Source: Blautia sp. (GTDB lineage: Bacteria > Bacillota > Clostridia > Lachnospirales > Lachnospiraceae). From it: DNA of 46,025 bases. Location of the stretch: positions 1 to 46,025 of the forward strand of contig JAMPFM010000017.1 of the NCBI GenBank assembly GCA_023664455.1, read 5' to 3'. Shown in pieces: positions 32,591 through 40,846 of this stretch. Below the pieces are notes generated by a model. It ran no database searches. It saw only the letters and a program-made list of their open reading frames with translations, and was not told the DNA's origin. Both the position numbers and the translations under genes were made by a program. The stretch's first letter is position 1. Each line of letters begins with the position of its first letter.

Positions 32591-33937
32591 ATGGGCAAAA
32601 TTAAATTTGATTATTCAAAAGCGGCTCCCTTTATTAAGGAAGCGGAGGTAGAATCCATGAAAAAACTTGCGCTGGACGCAAAGGAAGTGCTGGTAGGAAA
32701 GAGCGGCGCAGGAAATGATTTCCTCGGATGGATTGACCTTCCGGTTGACTATGATAAGGAAGAGTTTGCGAGAATCAAGAAGGCGGCGGCGCAGATTCAG
32801 AGTGATTCCGAAGTGCTGCTGGTCATCGGTATCGGCGGTTCTTATCTTGGCGCGAGAGCAGCGATTGAATTTTTGAGACACAGCTTCTACAATGTGGTGG
32901 ATAAATCTATCAGAAAAACCCCGGAAATTTATTTTGTAGGAAATTCTATCAGCTCCACCTATATTAAACATCTGATTGATGTCATCGGCGACAGGGATTT
33001 TTCCATCAATATGATTTCTAAGTCAGGCACGACGACCGAGCCTGCGATTGCATTCCGTGTATTTAAGGAAATGGCTGAGAAGAAATATGGCAAAGAAGGC
33101 GCGGCAAAGAGAATTTACGCGACCACGGACAAAGCCAGAGGTTCCCTGAAAAATCTGGCGACAGAAGAAGGCTATGAGTCCTTTGTAGTACCGGATGATG
33201 TAGGCGGACGTTTTTCCGTGCTTACCGCAGTCGGCTTACTGCCGATAGCAGTTTCCGGCGCAGATATCGATAAGTTGATGGAAGGCGCAGCGGAAGGCAG
33301 AAAGATGGCGTTAGAAGCTCCTTTTGAAGAAAACGACGCCCTGCAGTATGCGGCGCTGCGGAACATTTTATTAAGAAAGGGAAAAGGCATCGAGATTCTT
33401 GCCAACTACGAGCCGGCGGCACATTATGTTTCCGAATGGTGGAAACAGTTGTACGGCGAGTCCGAAGGAAAAGACCAGAAAGGTATCTTCCCGGCAAGCG
33501 TGGATTTGACGACCGATTTGCACTCTATGGGACAGTTTATCCAGGACGGCGCAAGGACGATGTTTGAAACGGTTTTGAATATCGAGACAAGCAGGGAAGA
33601 AATTTTAATCGGGGAAGAACCCGTAGATTTGGACGGGCTCAACTACCTTGCGGGCAAGAGCGTGGATTTCGTCAATAAGAGCGCGATGAACGGAACGATT
33701 CTGGCGCATACCGACGGACAGGTTCCGAATTTCGTTATCAATATTCCAGAGGTCAATGAGTTCTATTTAGGCGAGTTGTTCTACTTCTTTGAATTTGCCT
33801 GCGGCGTCAGTGGATATCTGTTAGGCGTGAATCCGTTTAACCAGCCGGGCGTTGAAAGCTATAAGAAGAACATGTTCGCCCTGCTTGGAAAACCGGGATA
33901 TGAAGCGCAGAGGGAAGAGCTTTTGAAGAGATTATAA
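32591..33937 (+). CDS. pgi: Glucose-6-phosphate isomerase
   Basis: Interconverts glucose 6-phosphate and fructose 6-phosphate in glycolysis. The 448-residue length is that of the short Firmicute form. Signatures: [15 protein letters not shown] (about 77-91), the phosphate loop [10 protein letters not shown] (about 139), [16 protein letters not shown], the catalytic Glu region in [13 protein letters not shown], and the C-terminal [13 protein letters not shown] with catalytic Lys. SD AGAAGGAGA. Monocistronic with its own promoter and terminator. It complements manA in entry of mannose-derived sugar. Confidence 0.98.
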   Translation: MGKIKFDYSKAAPFIKEAEVESMKKLALDAKEVLVGKSGAGNDFLGWIDLPVDYDKEEFARIKKAAAQIQSDSEVLLVIGIGGSYLGARAAIEFLRHSFYNVVDKSIRKTPEIYFVGNSISSTYIKHLIDVIGDRDFSINMISKSGTTTEPAIAFRVFKEMAEKKYGKEGAAKRIYATTDKARGSLKNLATEEGYESFVVPDDVGGRFSVLTAVGLLPIAVSGADIDKLMEGAAEGRKMALEAPFEENDALQYAALRNILLRKGKGIEILANYEPAAHYVSEWWKQLYGESEGKDQKGIFPASVDLTTDLHSMGQFIQDGARTMFETVLNIETSREEILIGEEPVDLDGLNYLAGKSVDFVNKSAMNGTILAHTDGQVPNFVINIPEVNEFYLGELFYFFEFACGVSGYLLGVNPFNQPGVESYKKNMFALLGKPGYEAQREELLKRL

Positions 33938-33968
33938 AATGGTAAGGTCATAAGATTATGAGATGATA

Positions 33969-34005
33969 GGCAGCGCTTAGCCGAGGGGTTGGGCGCTGTC
34001 TTTTT
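33969..34005 (+). terminator. Intrinsic terminator of pgi
   Basis: GGCAGCGC (33969-33976) pairs with GCGCTGTC (33993-34000), one G.T, with an inner AGCC/GGTT, followed by T5. Confidence 0.85.
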
Positions 34006-34023
34006 ATCATATAGGAAATTATT

Positions 34024-34050
34024 CAAGATAATCGCGTAGCGATTTTCTTG
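34024..34050. repeat. CAAGATAATCGC palindrome, second copy
   Basis: CAAGATAATCGC-GTA-GCGATTTTCTTG; its reverse complement equals the palindrome at 12143-12169 except in the loop. It lies between pgi and the feo promoter. Confidence 0.75.
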
Positions 34051-34092
34051 TTGGCGTCATGAAAAAAATATTAAAAAAAGATAAAAATAGTC

Positions 34093-34149
34093 TTGACAAA
34101 TAAGTTAGGCAGTGCTAACTTATAATTGCAAGGTTAGAGTGAACTAACT
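34093..34149 (+). promoter_or_regulatory. feo promoter with two tandem iron-repressor-like operators
   Basis: Perfect TTGACA (34093-34098) with -10 TAACTT at 17 bases (a TATAAT lies at 22 bases). Operator 1, ATAAGTTAG-N6-CTAACTTAT (34100-34123), fills the spacer and -10. Operator 2, GGTTAG-N6-CTAACT (34132-34149), follows it. GTTAG-N6-CTAAC resembles DtxR/IdeR/MntR-family boxes; binding would block transcription when iron is sufficient. Confidence 0.65.
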
Positions 34150-34183
34150 GCGGTCGAGGAATTTGTCGAAAAGATTCCGCACC

Positions 34184-34202
34184 CGCCTATGAGATTACAT
34201 AG
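34184..34202 (+). other. feo leader hairpin
   Basis: CCTATG and CATAGG form a 6-bp stem in the leader, preceded by a weaker GGAAT...ATTCC pair. No known riboswitch class recognised. Confidence 0.35.
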
Positions 34203-34231
34203 GAAAGCCAGATGATAAAGGAGATGAGTGT

Positions 34232-34441
34232 ATGCCGTTAGTATTTGCAAAAGAGGGAGAACAAAATTCTATTAAGAAAGTGACCGGGAAAGAAGAAACA
34301 AGGCTTTTTTTAGAAAAACTTGGGTTTGTCGCAGGAGCTGCGGTTACGGTGATTTCTTCCATTGGCGGAAACCTGATTGTTAATGTGAAAGATTCCCGCG
34401 TTGCCATTGATAGAAATATGGCAAAAGGAATTATGATTTAG
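34232..34441 (+). CDS. feoA: Ferrous iron transport protein A (first copy)
   Basis: A 69-residue SH3-like FeoA protein, cytoplasmic, thought to assist FeoB. It has the family order: TGKEETRLFLEKLGFVAGAAVTVIS, then GGNLIVNVKDSRVAIDRNMAKGI. SD AAGGAG. It starts the feo operon behind the tandem operators; a second, more canonical feoA follows 34 bases later. Confidence 0.9.
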   Translation: MPLVFAKEGEQNSIKKVTGKEETRLFLEKLGFVAGAAVTVISSIGGNLIVNVKDSRVAIDRNMAKGIMI

Positions 34442-34475
34442 AGTTGGAAAAATTTCAAACGAGGAGGATGTATTT

Positions 34476-34697
34476 ATGAAAACATTGCGAAGCGCAAAGC
34501 CGGGCGACACCGTGACGGTGACGAGAATCAACGGAACCGGCGCACTGAAACGCCGTATCATGGATATGGGAGTGACGAAAGGCGTGGAGATTTATGTCAG
34601 GAAGGTTGCGCCTCTTGGAGATCCCGTGGAAGTTACGGTAAGGGGATATGAACTATCCGTCCGCAAAGAAGATGCGGAAATGATAGAAGTTGATTAA
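34476..34697 (+). CDS. feoA: Ferrous iron transport protein A (second copy)
   Basis: A 73-residue FeoA protein with the canonical pattern RSAKPGDTVTVTRINGTGALKRRIMDMGVTKG, then VAPLGDPVEVTVRGYELSVRKEDA. It is more typical than the first copy, so the pair may form a heteromeric partner of FeoB. SD GAGGAGG. feoB begins 34 bases after the stop. Confidence 0.93.
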   Translation: MKTLRSAKPGDTVTVTRINGTGALKRRIMDMGVTKGVEIYVRKVAPLGDPVEVTVRGYELSVRKEDAEMIEVD

Positions 34698-34731
34698 ATG
34701 CTTAAAAAAGAGATAGAAAGGAATGGGAAAA

Positions 34732-36870
34732 ATGGCTATTACAATAGCGTTAGCAGGAAATCCAAACTGCGGAAAAACAACACTATTTAACGCCCTGACA
34801 GGTGCGAATCAGTTCGTTGGAAACTGGCCAGGCGTAACGGTAGAGAAAAAAGAAGGTAAGTTAAAAAATAATAAAGAAGTTTCGGTTATGGATTTGCCGG
34901 GGATTTATTCTTTATCTCCCTATACCTTGGAAGAAGTTGTGGCAAGAAACTATCTGATTACAGAAAAACCGGATGTGATTCTGAATATCGTGGATGGGAC
35001 GAATCTGGAGAGGAATCTTTATCTTTCCACACAGCTATTAGAGCTGGGGATTCCGGTGGTTATGGCGGTAAACATGATGGACGTCGTAACCAAGACAGGA
35101 GATAGTATCCATGCGGATAAACTGAGTAAGAAGCTGGGCTGCGAGGTTGTAGAGATTTCCGCATTGAAGGGCACGGGCGTCCAGGAAGCAGCGGATAAAG
35201 CAGTAGCGGCGGCAAAAGGAAAAGCGGCGTCGGTGCATACGTTTGCGGAAGATGTGGAATCTGCGATTAAACGCGCCGCAGATAAGCTGGGGATGGATGT
35301 CCCGGAACAGCAGAAACGTTTCTTTGCAATCAAGCTGCTTGAGAAAGACGATAAGATTGTAGAACAGTTAAAGACACTGCCGGATGTATCCGATGAAATC
35401 AAGGCGTTGGAAGATAAGTATGACGACGATACGGAAAGTATCATCACCAATGAAAGATATGTCTATATTTCCTCAATTATCGACGAGTGCTGCACCAAGA
35501 ATAAAAAGGGTCAGCTGACGACGTCCGATAAGATTGACAGAATTGTAACAAACCGGATTCTGGCGCTGCCGATTTTTGCAGTTGTAATGTTTATCGTTTA
35601 TTATATCTCGGTAACGACGGTCGGCGCCTTTGTGACGGACTGGACGAATGATGTATTGTTTGGCGATATTATCCCGCCCGCAGTGGAAAGCCTCTTGGTA
35701 AGTATCGGCTGTGCGGACTGGTTACAGGGATTGATTCTGGACGGTATCGTTGCAGGTGTGGGAGCAGTGCTTGGCTTCGTGCCGCAGATACTTGTATTGT
35801 TTATCTTCCTTGCATTCCTGGAAGGCTGCGGATATATGGCGAGAATTGCATTTATCATGGATCGTATTTTCCGTAAATTCGGACTTTCTGGAAAGTCCTT
35901 TATCCCGATAATGATTGGTACGGGATGTGGTATTCCTGGAGTTATGGCTTCCCGGACGATTGAGAGCGAACGGGATCGCAGAATGACAGTTATGACGACG
36001 ACATTTATCCCTTGTGGCGCAAAACTGCCGATTATCGCATTGATTGCCGGCGCGCTTTTCGGCGGCGCATGGTGGGTTGCACCGAGCGCATATTTCGTAG
36101 GGATTGCAGCGATTATCTGTTCCGGTATTATTTTAAAGAAAACCAAAATGTTTGCAGGAGATCCGGCGCCGTTCGTTATGGAGCTGCCGGCGTACCATCT
36201 TCCTACTGTGGGCAGTGTGCTCAGAAGCATGTGGGAGCGTGGATGGTCCTTTATCAAAAAAGCAGGTACGATTATTCTTTTATCCACGATTGTGCTCTGG
36301 TTCTTAATGAGTTTTGGCTGGGCGGACGGTTCCTTCGGTATGCTGGAAGCAGAAGCTTTAGATAACAGTATTTTGGCACGGGTTGGCAGCGTGATTGCAC
36401 CGATTTTTGCACCACTTGGCTGGGGCGATTGGAAGATGGCGGTTGCAGCTGTTACCGGTCTGATTGCAAAAGAAAACGTAGTAGGAACTTTCGGTGTATT
36501 GTTCGGTTTTGCGGAAGTTGCAGAAGATGGCGCGGAAATATGGGGAGAACTTGCTGGCAGCATGACGGCGCTTGCGGCATATTCCTTCTTAGTATTTAAC
36601 CTGTTATGCGCACCTTGTTTTGCAGCGATGGGCGCGATTAAGCGAGAGATGAACAACGCAAAATGGTTCTGGTTTGCAATCGGATATCAGTGTGGATTGG
36701 CATATTTAGTATCCTTGTGCATTTATCAGATTGGAAATATTTTCGTATCCGGTTCCTTCGGAATAGGAACGGCGATTGCAATTCTTGTAGTCATTGGATT
36801 TGCATATATGCTCTTTAGACCATATACTGAAAGTAAAGAATTGAAACTTAGCGTAAACGTGGGCAAGTAA
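34732..36870 (+). CDS. feoB: Ferrous iron transporter B (GTPase permease)
   Basis: A 712-residue GTP-dependent Fe(II) transporter. The N-terminal G domain has G1 GNPNCGKTT (about 9-17), G2 in NWPGVTVEKKEG, G3 DLPGIYSL and G4 NMMD; a GDI helical domain and coiled coil follow (to about 260), then two Gate regions with GTGCGIPGVMASR and the AKENVVGTFGVL motif, and about nine TM helices. ATG 34732 is preferred; the ATG at 34723 lies one base after AGAAAGG, too close. Expression should follow the iron-dependent operators upstream of feoA. Confidence 0.95.
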   Translation: MAITIALAGNPNCGKTTLFNALTGANQFVGNWPGVTVEKKEGKLKNNKEVSVMDLPGIYSLSPYTLEEVVARNYLITEKPDVILNIVDGTNLERNLYLSTQLLELGIPVVMAVNMMDVVTKTGDSIHADKLSKKLGCEVVEISALKGTGVQEAADKAVAAAKGKAASVHTFAEDVESAIKRAADKLGMDVPEQQKRFFAIKLLEKDDKIVEQLKTLPDVSDEIKALEDKYDDDTESIITNERYVYISSIIDECCTKNKKGQLTTSDKIDRIVTNRILALPIFAVVMFIVYYISVTTVGAFVTDWTNDVLFGDIIPPAVESLLVSIGCADWLQGLILDGIVAGVGAVLGFVPQILVLFIFLAFLEGCGYMARIAFIMDRIFRKFGLSGKSFIPIMIGTGCGIPGVMASRTIESERDRRMTVMTTTFIPCGAKLPIIALIAGALFGGAWWVAPSAYFVGIAAIICSGIILKKTKMFAGDPAPFVMELPAYHLPTVGSVLRSMWERGWSFIKKAGTIILLSTIVLWFLMSFGWADGSFGMLEAEALDNSILARVGSVIAPIFAPLGWGDWKMAVAAVTGLIAKENVVGTFGVLFGFAEVAEDGAEIWGELAGSMTALAAYSFLVFNLLCAPCFAAMGAIKREMNNAKWFWFAIGYQCGLAYLVSLCIYQIGNIFVSGSFGIGTAIAILVVIGFAYMLFRPYTESKELKLSVNVGK

Positions 36871-36900
36871 AGAATTTCATGTATGGATGGGAGGATTTTC

Positions 36901-37044
36901 ATGAATGTAGGGACGATAGTGACCTTAGCGGTCGTGATTGCGGCAGCAGGGCTGGCAATCAGAAGTATGATACGCGATAAGAAAAACGGAAAATCTCTAC
37001 AATGCGGCGGCGATTGCAGCCAATGCAGAGGAAATTGTCATTAA
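36901..37044 (+). CDS. FeoB-associated Cys-rich membrane protein
   Basis: A 47-residue protein with one TM helix (about residues 5-22) and a cytoplasmic tail carrying CGGDCSQCRGNCH (four Cys), the layout of FeoB-associated Cys-rich membrane proteins, which in these bacteria stand in for FeoC. It starts 30 bases after feoB behind GGGAGGA and ends just before the operon terminator. The Cys cluster may bind iron or an Fe-S cluster (inference). Confidence 0.85.
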   Translation: MNVGTIVTLAVVIAAAGLAIRSMIRDKKNGKSLQCGGDCSQCRGNCH

Positions 37045-37078
37045 CAAATCATTGTAAAGCATATAGATTAAGAGATGG

Positions 37079-37112
37079 GCGGCATATTCTGGGGAATGTG
37101 CCGCTTGTTTCG
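37079..37112 (+). terminator. feo operon terminator and left copy of a 23-bp direct repeat
   Basis: GCGGCATATTC (37079-37089) pairs along 11 bp (one T.G) with GAATGTGCCGC (37094-37104), loop TGGG, followed by TTGTTT. Bases 37090-37112 (loop, 3' arm and tail) recur exactly at 43932-43954, beyond the hsd genes. Confidence 0.8.
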
Positions 37113-37379
37113 ATTTAAAAAATGATTATGAAAAGAGGAGCGTTGCTCCATAACTAAAATTTAGCTATTTTGTGACACTCCTTTCAGACCGCCCACCGTA
37201 TTGCGCCAGTATTAACTCCTTATAAACAAAACGCCCTCAAGTGTGCATGTGTTTCCACAGAGGCATGAGGGAGATGTTAATTTTATACTACTACAGAACA
37301 AGGATTTGTCAAGGAGAAAATATCTTGAAAATAGTAAAAATAGTTATGGTTTTTCATGATATCAATATAAAAAATTTTC

Positions 37380-37408
37380 TTGACACAGATTATGGTCTTT
37401 AGTATATA
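37380..37408 (+). promoter_or_regulatory. Sigma-A promoter of NERD/hsd island
   Basis: Perfect TTGACA (37380-37385), 17-base spacer, TATATA (37403-37408), about 135 bases before the NERD start. Confidence 0.7.
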
Positions 37409-37414
37409 TTAATT

Positions 37415-37530
37415 TAGAAATAAGCGTAGCTTATCGTATAGGAATGAATGTTCCTGTAAAAAACGGTAAGATCTGTCGGGAGTGGAACCAATCTGAGGCT
37501 GCGTTAAAGCGCGGTCTCAAGTTTTATTTG
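37415..37530 (+). ncRNA. Structured leader with terminator-like hairpin before NERD gene
   Basis: ATAAGC-GTA-GCTTAT (near 37422-37436) and AGGAA-N6-TTCCT (near 37440-37455) precede TGAGGCTGCG (37494-37503), which pairs with CGCGGTCTCA (37510-37519; two G.T pairs), followed by AGTTTTATTTG. The terminator-like hairpin lies only about 10 bases before the SD, as in attenuated operons. Class unknown. Confidence 0.4.
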
Positions 37531-37543
37531 AAGGTAAAATCAT

Positions 37544-38344
37544 ATGGCAAAGATAATTAAAAAGGGACGTCAGTTAGAAGAGAAGTATTTAGCGATAGAA
37601 CAGGAACGAAATAATAGAAGTGAGGAAGCTGTAAAAAAATTTTGTAAGTTTGCAATTTGCTCTATTGTAATTTGGAGTATTTTTGCTGTGATTAGTGTAG
37701 TTATAGATATATTTTCAATAACGCTTATAGTAATAACGATATGTCTGGAAATTGGTTTGATAATTGCGCTGTTTGGGCATATGAATATAGATATTCTATC
37801 TGATACCACGGATACAGACATTCTCGCGTCTGGAATAAGCGGCGAAAGAATTGCTACAAAGATTCTTTCTAAACTTCCTGATGGGTATACGATATTTCAA
37901 AATGTAACAATTAATTACGATGGCAAGACAAGCGAAATAGATAATATTGTTGTTGGCAGGAGCGGCGTGTTTATTGTCGAAACTAAAAATCATAATGGCA
38001 GTATCGCGGGGAATTATGAGGAAGCGTATTGGACACAATATAAAGTCGGACGAGGAGGAACGCCTTATGAAAAAGAAATATACAGTCCAATCAAACAGGT
38101 TGGAACCCATATCTATCGTCTGGCAAATTATCTGAGGCAGAGTGGGGCTAATACATATATTGAGGGGATGGTATATTTTACACATGAAGAATGCGAGGTA
38201 AGAATTACAGGCAGTGGACCAATATCTGTATATACAAGTTTTAATAATGATGAAGCGTTGCTTTATAGACGGATTTTAGAAGGAGAGCATCGTTTAAGCA
38301 TTGAAAGTATAAAGCATATTTGTAAATTACTTAGTCAGTTGTAA
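37544..38344 (+). CDS. NERD-domain protein with membrane segment
   Basis: A 266-residue protein. Residues 33-80 hold two hydrophobic segments (probable TM hairpin); residues about 95-220 are a NERD (nuclease-related) domain: SGERIATKILSKL, then EIDNIVVGRSGVFIVETKNHNG with conserved Glu, Asp, Glu and Lys of a PD-(D/E)XK-like core. The C-terminal 40 residues are helical. It is the first gene downstream of the island promoter, 81 bases ahead of hsdR, and appears to be in the same transcription unit. It probably takes part in defence or DNA processing; NERD proteins are often near restriction genes. The SD is weak (TTTGAAGG). Confidence 0.75.
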   Translation: MAKIIKKGRQLEEKYLAIEQERNNRSEEAVKKFCKFAICSIVIWSIFAVISVVIDIFSITLIVITICLEIGLIIALFGHMNIDILSDTTDTDILASGISGERIATKILSKLPDGYTIFQNVTINYDGKTSEIDNIVVGRSGVFIVETKNHNGSIAGNYEEAYWTQYKVGRGGTPYEKEIYSPIKQVGTHIYRLANYLRQSGANTYIEGMVYFTHEECEVRITGSGPISVYTSFNNDEALLYRRILEGEHRLSIESIKHICKLLSQL

Positions 38345-38425
38345 ATGACAGTGTTATGAAGAGTTTGAAGTCTAAGAATGGGACAGAAAATAAATCGCAA
38401 TAGAAGAATCAAAGGAGAAGAGATT

Positions 38426-40825
38426 ATGCAGTTAACGCCAGAAGAAATTGCAGAGCAACAAAGAAATGAAGAAAATACAAAAAAGAAATACATTACTCCG
38501 ATTATTCAGGAAAGATGGGGAAAAGAAAATTCTGATAATATCATCATGGAATATTACTTTACGGATGGCAGGGTAAATATTGACGGTGATAAGGTATCAA
38601 GGGGAGATAAGAAAAAAGCAGATTATCTTCTATTATTTAAAGACAATATTCCTTTGGCTTTAGTAGAAGCAAAAGGAATAGAACATAGTGCGATGGAAGG
38701 ATATCAACAGGTTCTTGAGTATGCTGAAATTCTGGATATTCCGTTTGCATATACAACAAATGGGGTGGATTTAATTGAAGAGGATTTGATTATCCATAAA
38801 AATAATGACAAGTTGAAAATGCAGGATTTTCCATATTCCGAAGAATTATGGGATAAATATGTCAAGGAAAAAGGGCTATCGGAAGATGATGTTAGACTGC
38901 TCAATCAGCCTTATTATGTTGATACATCAAAAGCTAACCCTAGGAAACCAAGATATTATCAGAGAATTGCCATTAACAGAGTAATTGACGCTATCGCGCA
39001 GGGTAAAAATAGGATACTTCTTGTTATGGCAACAGGAACAGGTAAGACATTTACGGCATTTCAGATTGTATGGAGATTGTGGAAAAGTAAGAGCAAAAAG
39101 AAAATCCTGTATTTGGTAGATAGAAATGCACTTGCAGACCAGACCATGCGGAAAGATTTTAAACCATTTGTGGATATGGGTGTTATGGTGAAAATGAAAA
39201 GCGCAAATATAAAGAAAGATACTGCTTATGAGGTATATACGGCGCTTTATCAACAGTTAAAGAGTAAGGATAAAGATTATTATAAGGAACTTCCGCCTGA
39301 TTTTTTTGATATGATTATTGTGGATGAGTGTCATAGAGGCTCCGCAGATTTGGATTCCAACTGGCATGAAATATTGGAATATTTTGCTTCTGCAACGCAG
39401 CTTGGATTGACTGCTACACCTAAGGAAACGGAAGATGTGTCAAATATCAATTATTTTTGTGCGGAAACAGATGATAAACCTTTATATACATATTCTTTAA
39501 AACAGGGCATTGAGGATGGTTTTCTCGCTCCTTACAGGGTTATTTCGGTGGAACTTAATATTGATAAAGAAGGATATAGACCGCCAGCGGGTAAATTAGA
39601 TGTGGAGGGCAATCCTGTAGAGGATAGGGTTTATACGCAGAAAGACTTTGACAGGACTATTGTTGTGGAAGAGAGACAGGAAATTGTTGCAAAAAGAATT
39701 ACAGATTATATGAAAGAAAATGATTGCAGATATGCAAAAACTATTGTTTTCTGTGAGAATATTGACCATGCAAATGCAATGGTTTTGAAGCTGAAAAACC
39801 TTAATGCAGATTTAGTGCAGGAAAATAGCAAATATATAATGAAAATTACAGGCGATGATGAGATTGGAAAAGCAGAATTGGATAATTTTATTGAACCGAA
39901 TATAAAATATCCTGTCATTGCAGTTACAAGTAAATTGATGTCAACAGGCGTTGATTCGGAAACTTGCGAACTGATTGTTTTGGATAAGTCTATTGGCTCT
40001 ATGACAGAATTTAAACAGACAATTGGCAGAGGGACAAGAATCAACGAAAATTTTACGATTGATGAAGAAAAGAAGAGCAAGCTGCATTTTACAATCTTAG
40101 ATTTCAGAGCAAATTATCATCAGTTTGAAGATCCGGAGTTTGATGGAGAACCGGTAGCAGTCATGGAAGTAGGAGAGAATGGTCTATTTCCGAAGAATAG
40201 TCCACAAAAAGAGACGGATGGAAATGGTGAGGATAAAGATAAAGGCAAGCCTAGAGGGCATATTCAGAAAATAAAAGTGAATGGTGTGGATGTGATCATT
40301 GATGGGGAAGAAGTCCGTTATACAGACGAAAATGGGAATCTTGTCAAACAGAATATTGAAAGCTGTGTAAAGAATAATATTTTATCGCAATATCCAACTT
40401 ATCAGGATTTTTATGTTTCCTTCAAGGCATCAGATGATAAAGATAGAATGACTATGGAGCTGTTAATAGAAGAAACCTATGTAAGAAAGATTAGAGAAAC
40501 CGTAGGATATTATATTGATAAATTTGATATTGTTGGCTTGGTCGGATATAGACAGCCGCCTAAATCCAAAGAAGAAAGATTGCAGAAGGTTTATGATGCA
40601 GGCATTTTGGATGAGATGGATATTGAAAAAAGAGACATTATTCAGACCATCTTAAATGAATATAAGACAGAGGATTTTTCTAAGCTGAAAGATATTACAG
40701 TATTTAATCTGCCTGTGTTTAAAGAAAAAGGCTATACGCCAATGAAGATATTAAAAAGTGTATTTGGAGGAAATAAACAGAATTTTATTGATTTGATGAA
40801 ACAGATAGAAGAAGCGCTATATTAA
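38426..40825 (+). CDS. hsdR: Type I restriction enzyme endonuclease/translocase subunit HsdR
   Basis: A 799-residue motor-nuclease. The N-terminal nuclease has ADYLLLF (Asp66) and ALVEAKG (Glu81, Lys83), the PD-(D/E)XK core. The helicase has Walker A VMATGTGKTF (about 200-209), DECHRG, LTATPK and the RecA2 motifs including TIGRGTRINE. The C-terminus contacts the HsdM/S complex. It matches the shorter EcoEI-like class rather than the 1000+ residue EcoKI class. ATG 38426 follows AAAGGAGAAGAG; the in-frame ATG at 38378 lacks such an SD. It is the first hsd gene, 21 bases before hsdM. Confidence 0.93.
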   Translation: MQLTPEEIAEQQRNEENTKKKYITPIIQERWGKENSDNIIMEYYFTDGRVNIDGDKVSRGDKKKADYLLLFKDNIPLALVEAKGIEHSAMEGYQQVLEYAEILDIPFAYTTNGVDLIEEDLIIHKNNDKLKMQDFPYSEELWDKYVKEKGLSEDDVRLLNQPYYVDTSKANPRKPRYYQRIAINRVIDAIAQGKNRILLVMATGTGKTFTAFQIVWRLWKSKSKKKILYLVDRNALADQTMRKDFKPFVDMGVMVKMKSANIKKDTAYEVYTALYQQLKSKDKDYYKELPPDFFDMIIVDECHRGSADLDSNWHEILEYFASATQLGLTATPKETEDVSNINYFCAETDDKPLYTYSLKQGIEDGFLAPYRVISVELNIDKEGYRPPAGKLDVEGNPVEDRVYTQKDFDRTIVVEERQEIVAKRITDYMKENDCRYAKTIVFCENIDHANAMVLKLKNLNADLVQENSKYIMKITGDDEIGKAELDNFIEPNIKYPVIAVTSKLMSTGVDSETCELIVLDKSIGSMTEFKQTIGRGTRINENFTIDEEKKSKLHFTILDFRANYHQFEDPEFDGEPVAVMEVGENGLFPKNSPQKETDGNGEDKDKGKPRGHIQKIKVNGVDVIIDGEEVRYTDENGNLVKQNIESCVKNNILSQYPTYQDFYVSFKASDDKDRMTMELLIEETYVRKIRETVGYYIDKFDIVGLVGYRQPPKSKEERLQKVYDAGILDEMDIEKRDIIQTILNEYKTEDFSKLKDITVFNLPVFKEKGYTPMKILKSVFGGNKQNFIDLMKQIEEALY

Positions 40826-40846
40826 ACAACAGGGAGAAAATAAATT

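Larger units (their letters stand above)
37113..37543. other. Leader-rich gap before NERD gene
   Basis: Holds small palindromes (GGAGC-GTT-GCTCC near 37137; CTAAAATTTAG near 37153), a nested inverted repeat (37209-37283: ATTAAC/GTTAAT outside, CCCTCA/TGAGGG inside), the NERD promoter (37380-37408) and an attenuator-like hairpin (37494-37530). No coding signal recognised. Confidence 0.5.

Noticed and set aside
35601-36656. 351-codon open frame opposite feoB
   Set aside because: It mirrors feoB TM segments on the other strand; no SD or plausible domain, and feoB is certain.
37045-37543. tRNA or tracr-like RNA in the 37.1-37.5 kb gap
   Set aside because: No cloverleaf, no CCA end, no CRISPR repeats or cas genes nearby.
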